From: JAKSUT01 sp045616505
GTDB lineage: Bacteria; Cyanobacteriota; Vampirovibrionia; Gastranaerophilales; Gastranaerophilaceae
Direction of reading: 5' to 3'
Length of the DNA: 9,162 bases
NCBI GenBank assembly: GCA_045616505.1
Contig: JAZLGV010000060.1
Coordinates: 1 to 9,162 of the forward strand
This document shows positions 5,100-9,162 of the stretch, piece by piece. The first letter of the stretch is position 1. Every line of letters begins with the position of its first letter. The translations under genes were made by a program, and so were the position numbers. The notes beneath the pieces were generated by a model, which made no database searches, was not told the DNA's origin, and saw only the letters and a list, made by a program, of their open reading frames with translations.

Positions 5100-6092
5100 A
5101 TGGCTGACATAAAATATGAAACTAAAAATTTAGACCAAAACACCTACAAAATTTTTGCAGGCGTTTATAGTGATTTTAGAACAGCTGCCATTAGTGACTA
5201 TAAATTTGAACTAGAACCACTATTGTATGAAGATTTTATTAATGCAGTAGAAAAAGGTCTTGAAAATTGTATCGTTTTATTTGAAAACGATATTCCAACC
5301 GCATTTTTAGCTTACACAACAGTTATATCAGAAGCAATTGAATTAAACGTAATCCATTGTTTAGGAACAGAAGATTTACTTACAAAAAGAAAACTTCTTC
5401 TTGAACAGTTCTTAAAAGACACAGAAGAAGAAAGAAAAGAAAAAACTGTTTGTTACCCAATGATTGGCTCTCAAAGTCAATTTGTAACAGACATTTCAAA
5501 CTACGGTTTTAATTTTGTTGGACTTGCGGTTTTAAGATTTTTCTTTGGCAACGAATTTGATTGCAAAACAATTTTAAAAAATGCTGAACTTAAACCTTTA
5601 GAAGAAGGTTATACTTTCGATTCTTGGAAAGACGAATATTTAGAGAAATCTATCGAAATTGTTAATAAAGCATTTATAAATTCATCAGATGCACTTTTTG
5701 ACCCTCGTTTTAGAACAATCGAAGGAACTAAAGATATTTTAACTAAAATTTCTACTGGCGTATATGGAGAATTTTTACCAGAAGTTGTAACTATTCTAAA
5801 ATACAATGATGAAGTTTGTGGACTTTGCCTTGTTAATATTACTGATGGAAGAATTGCAAACATCCCAATTTTTGCAATAGCACCTGAACATCAAGGAAAA
5901 GGTTTATCAAAACACTTACTTAAAAATTCTATCTCTACTCTTGCAACTTGGGTTGAAGATAACAAAAGAGATTTTTCTGAAATAAATACAACAACAGAAA
6001 CTGATAATTATCCTGCTCTAAAAATGTATAGAAGCGTAGGATTTAAAGAAGATTATTATTACCCTCAAAGTTATTTAACTGCAAACACTTAA
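5100..6092 (+). CDS. Tandem GNAT-fold N-acetyltransferase of unknown substrate
   Basis: The 330-residue protein has a clear C-terminal GNAT domain (about 165-325). Motif A is IPIFAIAPEHQGKGLSKHLL (255-274), whose Q-G-K-G loop binds the acetyl-CoA pyrophosphate. Motif B is TDNYPALKMYRSVGF (301-315). The N-terminal half (about 5-150) looks like a second, degenerate GNAT fold. It shows the ENCIVLFENDIPTAFLAY strand pair and an NYGFNFVGLAVLRFFF ending similar to motif B plus the final strand, but no acetyl-CoA loop. Such a silent-plus-active arrangement is known in mycothiol synthase MshD and other tandem GNATs. I do not propose mycothiol synthesis here. GGAG lies 6 bases before the ATG, a proper ribosome binding site unlike the two genes before it. 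It follows ribBA after 25 bases, so it is probably the third gene of the operon. Substrate, and any flavin link, are unknown. Confidence 0.85.
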   Translation: MADIKYETKNLDQNTYKIFAGVYSDFRTAAISDYKFELEPLLYEDFINAVEKGLENCIVLFENDIPTAFLAYTTVISEAIELNVIHCLGTEDLLTKRKLLLEQFLKDTEEERKEKTVCYPMIGSQSQFVTDISNYGFNFVGLAVLRFFFGNEFDCKTILKNAELKPLEEGYTFDSWKDEYLEKSIEIVNKAFINSSDALFDPRFRTIEGTKDILTKISTGVYGEFLPEVVTILKYNDEVCGLCLVNITDGRIANIPIFAIAPEHQGKGLSKHLLKNSISTLATWVEDNKRDFSEINTTTETDNYPALKMYRSVGFKEDYYYPQSYLTANT

Positions 6093-6093
6093 T

Positions 6094-9000
6094 TTATTTC
6101 AAATTAGGTAATCTTTTTACAAAATCAGGAAGATTTTGCTCACTTTGAATAGGTGTTGAAGTTTGCTGTTTTGAAGTATTTGGAAGTGGTGTTATCCATT
6201 TAAAAGATTTTACAGAAGTTTGTCTTGTTGGTTCACCACTTATAATAACCATAAATTCTTTTGATGGAAAATGAGTTTTTACAGAAAGAGGGGGAATTTG
6301 TGATACATCAGCAATAAAAGAATTATTTTTTATTTGCAAACTTATATCCGATTCTTGTTCATTAATTTTTGATAACGCTGTACCTACAGAGAAGTTACCC
6401 AATGGGCCTAAAATATCAGATACATCATTTGAAACTCTACCCATAATCAAAATGTTTGCCAAATCAGGAACTAAATAATATTTTCCTGTCATATACAAAC
6501 TCATAGAAGGCCCTGAAGTTTTAATATAATTAATATTTGCAACACCTTTATTAAAAGTTAATTGACCTTTCATAGTTTTATAAACACCTGTATTTTTAAC
6601 AGTCAAAGCCTTTGCCGTTGCATTAATTGTTGCTTTTAAAATTGAATTTGAAATAACATTTTGTGCGTATATCAAATGTTCAAACTTACCCAAAATACCC
6701 ATTTTTCCATTTGATATTATAAAATTCAAATTACCACCTAAAGTTCTTCTGATTTCTGTTTCGCTACCACTTTTAAAAGTCAAATAGCTATCAAAATCAA
6801 GATTTCCGTTTATATCGTAATCAGCACCCATAATTGCAATTGAAGCTAATTTTGAATTTAAACCACGACCTTGCAATCTTGCTGTCACATTTAAGTTCTT
6901 AATATTTTCAACTATATTACCAGCGATTTGTCCTAAAAACGCTTCGCCTTTTAATTGAGTTAAATACAAAGTATTATTCTTAAAAGAAATTTTTGAAGTA
7001 ATATTTTCACATTTTACATTTTTCTTTTTAAACTTCATAACTTCAACTTTTCCTGCTTCTATGCTAAATGGAACACTCATAGCAGCAGAATTTGAGAATG
7101 AACGCATAATAGGTTCTAATGTGTCTAAGTTCAACATCCCTGAAGTAAAATTCAAATTTTTAACAACTATACCTTTTGAAATATCGTTATCTAACTCTGC
7201 AACAAAATTCATCAAAGAATTTGAAATCAACAATGCTTCACAAGAAAAAGTTGTCTTTGTACCGATTTTCAAAATTGAATTACTCATTCTAAACGACATT
7301 GAAGGTATTACAACTGATGGAATATAAAAAATCCCATTAGCAGAAATATTATCTAACATACCAGACAAAACAACATTTCCTTTAATATTCATGCTAGAAC
7401 CAGCATAACCTTTTAGTCCAACCTTCACCTCATTAGGAATTGAAATATTTACTTCGTCAAGCATTACTTTTCCATCTTGAACAGAAGCTTTTCCAACTAA
7501 TTCTGTTCCGATATTATCCAACCATAATCTTGATTTTGGAATATTTATAACATTATCTTCAAAAGATACCATTAACCTTGGAATTAAAATAGAATTTTGC
7601 AAATTAGGAAGAATATTAAACCCAATAAATTCTCCATTCGCAGTAATTTTTTGTGCTAAAGTTGCGTTTATATCACCTTTTGTTAACAAAATTTTTGAAT
7701 TAGTTTTTAAATCTTTTAATTTTAAATTTTTCAAAGATACATTAACTTTTGGTGTAATTTTTGCTAATTCACCTTTTACAATAACAACAGCTGATAAATC
7801 TCCACTTTGGAATTGAATATTCTTCAAATCTTTGTAACTTGCAATTATATTATTCAAAGAAATCTCGTCAGCTTTAACTAAAATATCCGCATTTGCAAGC
7901 TTGTTTATTGACCCTGAAATAACAATAGGATTATTATTCAACAATGCTTTTGCGTCCTTAATTTTTACATTATTATTAGAAAAATCAACATCTGCATTTA
8001 TTTTATCAAGTAATATATGATTATCTTTCAAATTCAAGGTTGTATCAACAATATTAAGATAACCAGACGAAGTAATATGTTTCAAATCACTTTTTACTGA
8101 AAAATTAGCTTTTACATATCCTTTTGCACTTATATTATTCATAAAAGATTTGCCTATTGAACTTGAAATAGTTTTTGCAAACATTAGCAAATCTTTAACA
8201 TATATCTTATCACTACTTATATTTAAATTTAAAGACTTATTCTTACCTGTAACAAAAACACCTTGTAAATGAGCTTTAGTATTTTTATCTATCGCTAAAT
8301 TTGTATCAACAGATACCTTATCTCCAGCGAAATTCAAACTTAAATTATTCTTTGGAAACTTTTTATCTTCACAAACAAAAGTAACATCTTTCATATCCAA
8401 TATACCATCGATAGTTGGGACATCATCTTTTTTACCGATACTCATATCAGCGATAAACATGCCTGAAAGATTATATTTATAAATATTAGCCAAAACTTTT
8501 TCTAATTTTATTTGAGGTTTTTCAAATTTTGTATTTGAAACAAAAGAGTCGTCAACTTTCATATTTAACAAATAATCCAATTGTTCTCTTTCGTTCAAAA
8601 TTAATTTACCATTTGTTTTGAAAATTTTTTCATTTAAAATTTCTGAATTATAACATTCAAAACCAGTACCCTTTAAAGTATAAACATTTTTCTTATCAAC
8701 TAAAGTAAAACGATAATAACCTAAATTGATTTTAGGTAAATCTTTTGAAAGTTTGAAAGCTTGATTAGAATTCGCATTATCTTTTAAATTAAATTTATTT
8801 ACATCAATTTGTGAAATAACTTTTTCAGCACTTAAATTTGTAAATTTTAACTCTTTATACAACAACGAAAACAACGATATTTTAACTTTAAAATCGTTTA
8901 TTTGCATAAATTTTTCATTGTTATTATAAAAATCAATTTTAGGAGTAGTTAAAACAAATTTAAAATCCCAAGATGTCTTTATTTTTATATCTTTAAACTT

Positions 9001-9156
9001 TGTATCTATTGAAGTTGATTCATAAACATTTTTTTGAATTACTGTAATAAAAGTATTAAAATTTACAAAATTAGGCACTATAAATAAATAACTTACATAA
9101 GCAAGTATTAGTAATGATATTAGTGCGGATAATATATATATTAATATCTTTTTCAT
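6094..9156 (-). CDS. Large AsmA-family (TamB/YhdP-like) envelope protein
   Basis: The 1020-residue protein has one N-terminal membrane anchor (about residues 4-27, after MKK) and then a very long periplasmic region of repeating short beta-strand segments. Examples are ISAKGYVKANFSVKSDL (342-358), SGYLNIVDTTLNLKD (364-378) and LGGNLNFIISNGKMG (806-820). The last of these resembles the C-terminal conserved part of AsmA proteins. AsmA-like proteins form a beta-sheet trough between inner and outer membranes and are implicated in phospholipid transport and outer-membrane upkeep. That role is inferred here from architecture alone. The tail (about 985-1020) is rich in Pro, Gln, Ser and Thr. The stop codon lies one base from the convergent acetyltransferase stop. 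The start at 9156 is supported by the anchor sequence, but any ribosome binding site and promoter lie beyond the right edge. Confidence 0.85.
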   Translation of the reverse strand: MKKILIYILSALISLLILAYVSYLFIVPNFVNFNTFITVIQKNVYESTSIDTKFKDIKIKTSWDFKFVLTTPKIDFYNNNEKFMQINDFKVKISLFSLLYKELKFTNLSAEKVISQIDVNKFNLKDNANSNQAFKLSKDLPKINLGYYRFTLVDKKNVYTLKGTGFECYNSEILNEKIFKTNGKLILNEREQLDYLLNMKVDDSFVSNTKFEKPQIKLEKVLANIYKYNLSGMFIADMSIGKKDDVPTIDGILDMKDVTFVCEDKKFPKNNLSLNFAGDKVSVDTNLAIDKNTKAHLQGVFVTGKNKSLNLNISSDKIYVKDLLMFAKTISSSIGKSFMNNISAKGYVKANFSVKSDLKHITSSGYLNIVDTTLNLKDNHILLDKINADVDFSNNNVKIKDAKALLNNNPIVISGSINKLANADILVKADEISLNNIIASYKDLKNIQFQSGDLSAVVIVKGELAKITPKVNVSLKNLKLKDLKTNSKILLTKGDINATLAQKITANGEFIGFNILPNLQNSILIPRLMVSFEDNVINIPKSRLWLDNIGTELVGKASVQDGKVMLDEVNISIPNEVKVGLKGYAGSSMNIKGNVVLSGMLDNISANGIFYIPSVVIPSMSFRMSNSILKIGTKTTFSCEALLISNSLMNFVAELDNDISKGIVVKNLNFTSGMLNLDTLEPIMRSFSNSAAMSVPFSIEAGKVEVMKFKKKNVKCENITSKISFKNNTLYLTQLKGEAFLGQIAGNIVENIKNLNVTARLQGRGLNSKLASIAIMGADYDINGNLDFDSYLTFKSGSETEIRRTLGGNLNFIISNGKMGILGKFEHLIYAQNVISNSILKATINATAKALTVKNTGVYKTMKGQLTFNKGVANINYIKTSGPSMSLYMTGKYYLVPDLANILIMGRVSNDVSDILGPLGNFSVGTALSKINEQESDISLQIKNNSFIADVSQIPPLSVKTHFPSKEFMVIISGEPTRQTSVKSFKWITPLPNTSKQQTSTPIQSEQNLPDFVKRLPNLK

Positions 9157-9162
9157 AATTTC

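Noticed and set aside
3971..5863. Leftward open frames opposite ribBA and the acetyltransferase
   Set aside because: They mirror real coding sequence on the plus strand and have no supporting start signals or domain content.
7061..7327. Rightward 88-codon frame inside the AsmA-like gene
   Set aside because: It is antisense to the continuous 1020-codon frame and has no start signals of its own.

Overview
The window is AT-rich (roughly 30% G+C by eye) bacterial chromosome with tightly packed genes and no mobile element, tRNA, rRNA or CRISPR signal. A very large AsmA-type envelope protein points to a cell with two membranes. That protein, the chemoreceptor and the very low G+C together would suit a Gastranaerophilales/Vampirovibrionia (Melainabacteria) type gut bacterium. 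This is a guess from overall character, not from a diagnostic marker gene.

Layout. Positions 1-92 hold a leftward promoter and ribosome binding site for a gene whose start lies off the left edge. A strong symmetrical terminator (93-132) separates it from a leftward chemoreceptor gene (149-1597). Next come two leftward genes I cannot assign: a 72-residue four-cysteine protein (1700-1918) and a 345-residue coiled-coil protein (1999-3036). A 175-base divergent control region (3037-3211) follows. Rightward from it runs a likely operon: ribE (3212-3850), ribBA (3851-5074) and a tandem GNAT-fold acetyltransferase (5100-6092). The AsmA-like gene (6094-9156, leftward) meets this operon tail to tail with a single base between the stop codons.

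How the genes work together. RibBA supplies both precursors at the head of riboflavin synthesis: the GTP-derived pyrimidine branch and 3,4-dihydroxy-2-butanone 4-phosphate. RibE makes riboflavin in the last step. The middle enzymes (RibD, RibH) are not in the window. The acetyltransferase sits in the same operon, but nothing in the sequence links it to flavins.

The most interesting signals are in the non-coding DNA. A 14-bp hairpin completely buries the ribosome binding site of the four-cysteine gene. The ribE gene has no ribosome binding site, and an extended -10 element lies exactly where it would give a leaderless mRNA. The divergent region also holds a terminator-like hairpin in the leader direction of the 345-residue gene and an 8-bp inverted repeat that could be an operator. 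I saw no clear previously undescribed multi-gene system. The two unknown leftward genes with the SD-masking hairpin are the best candidate for something new.
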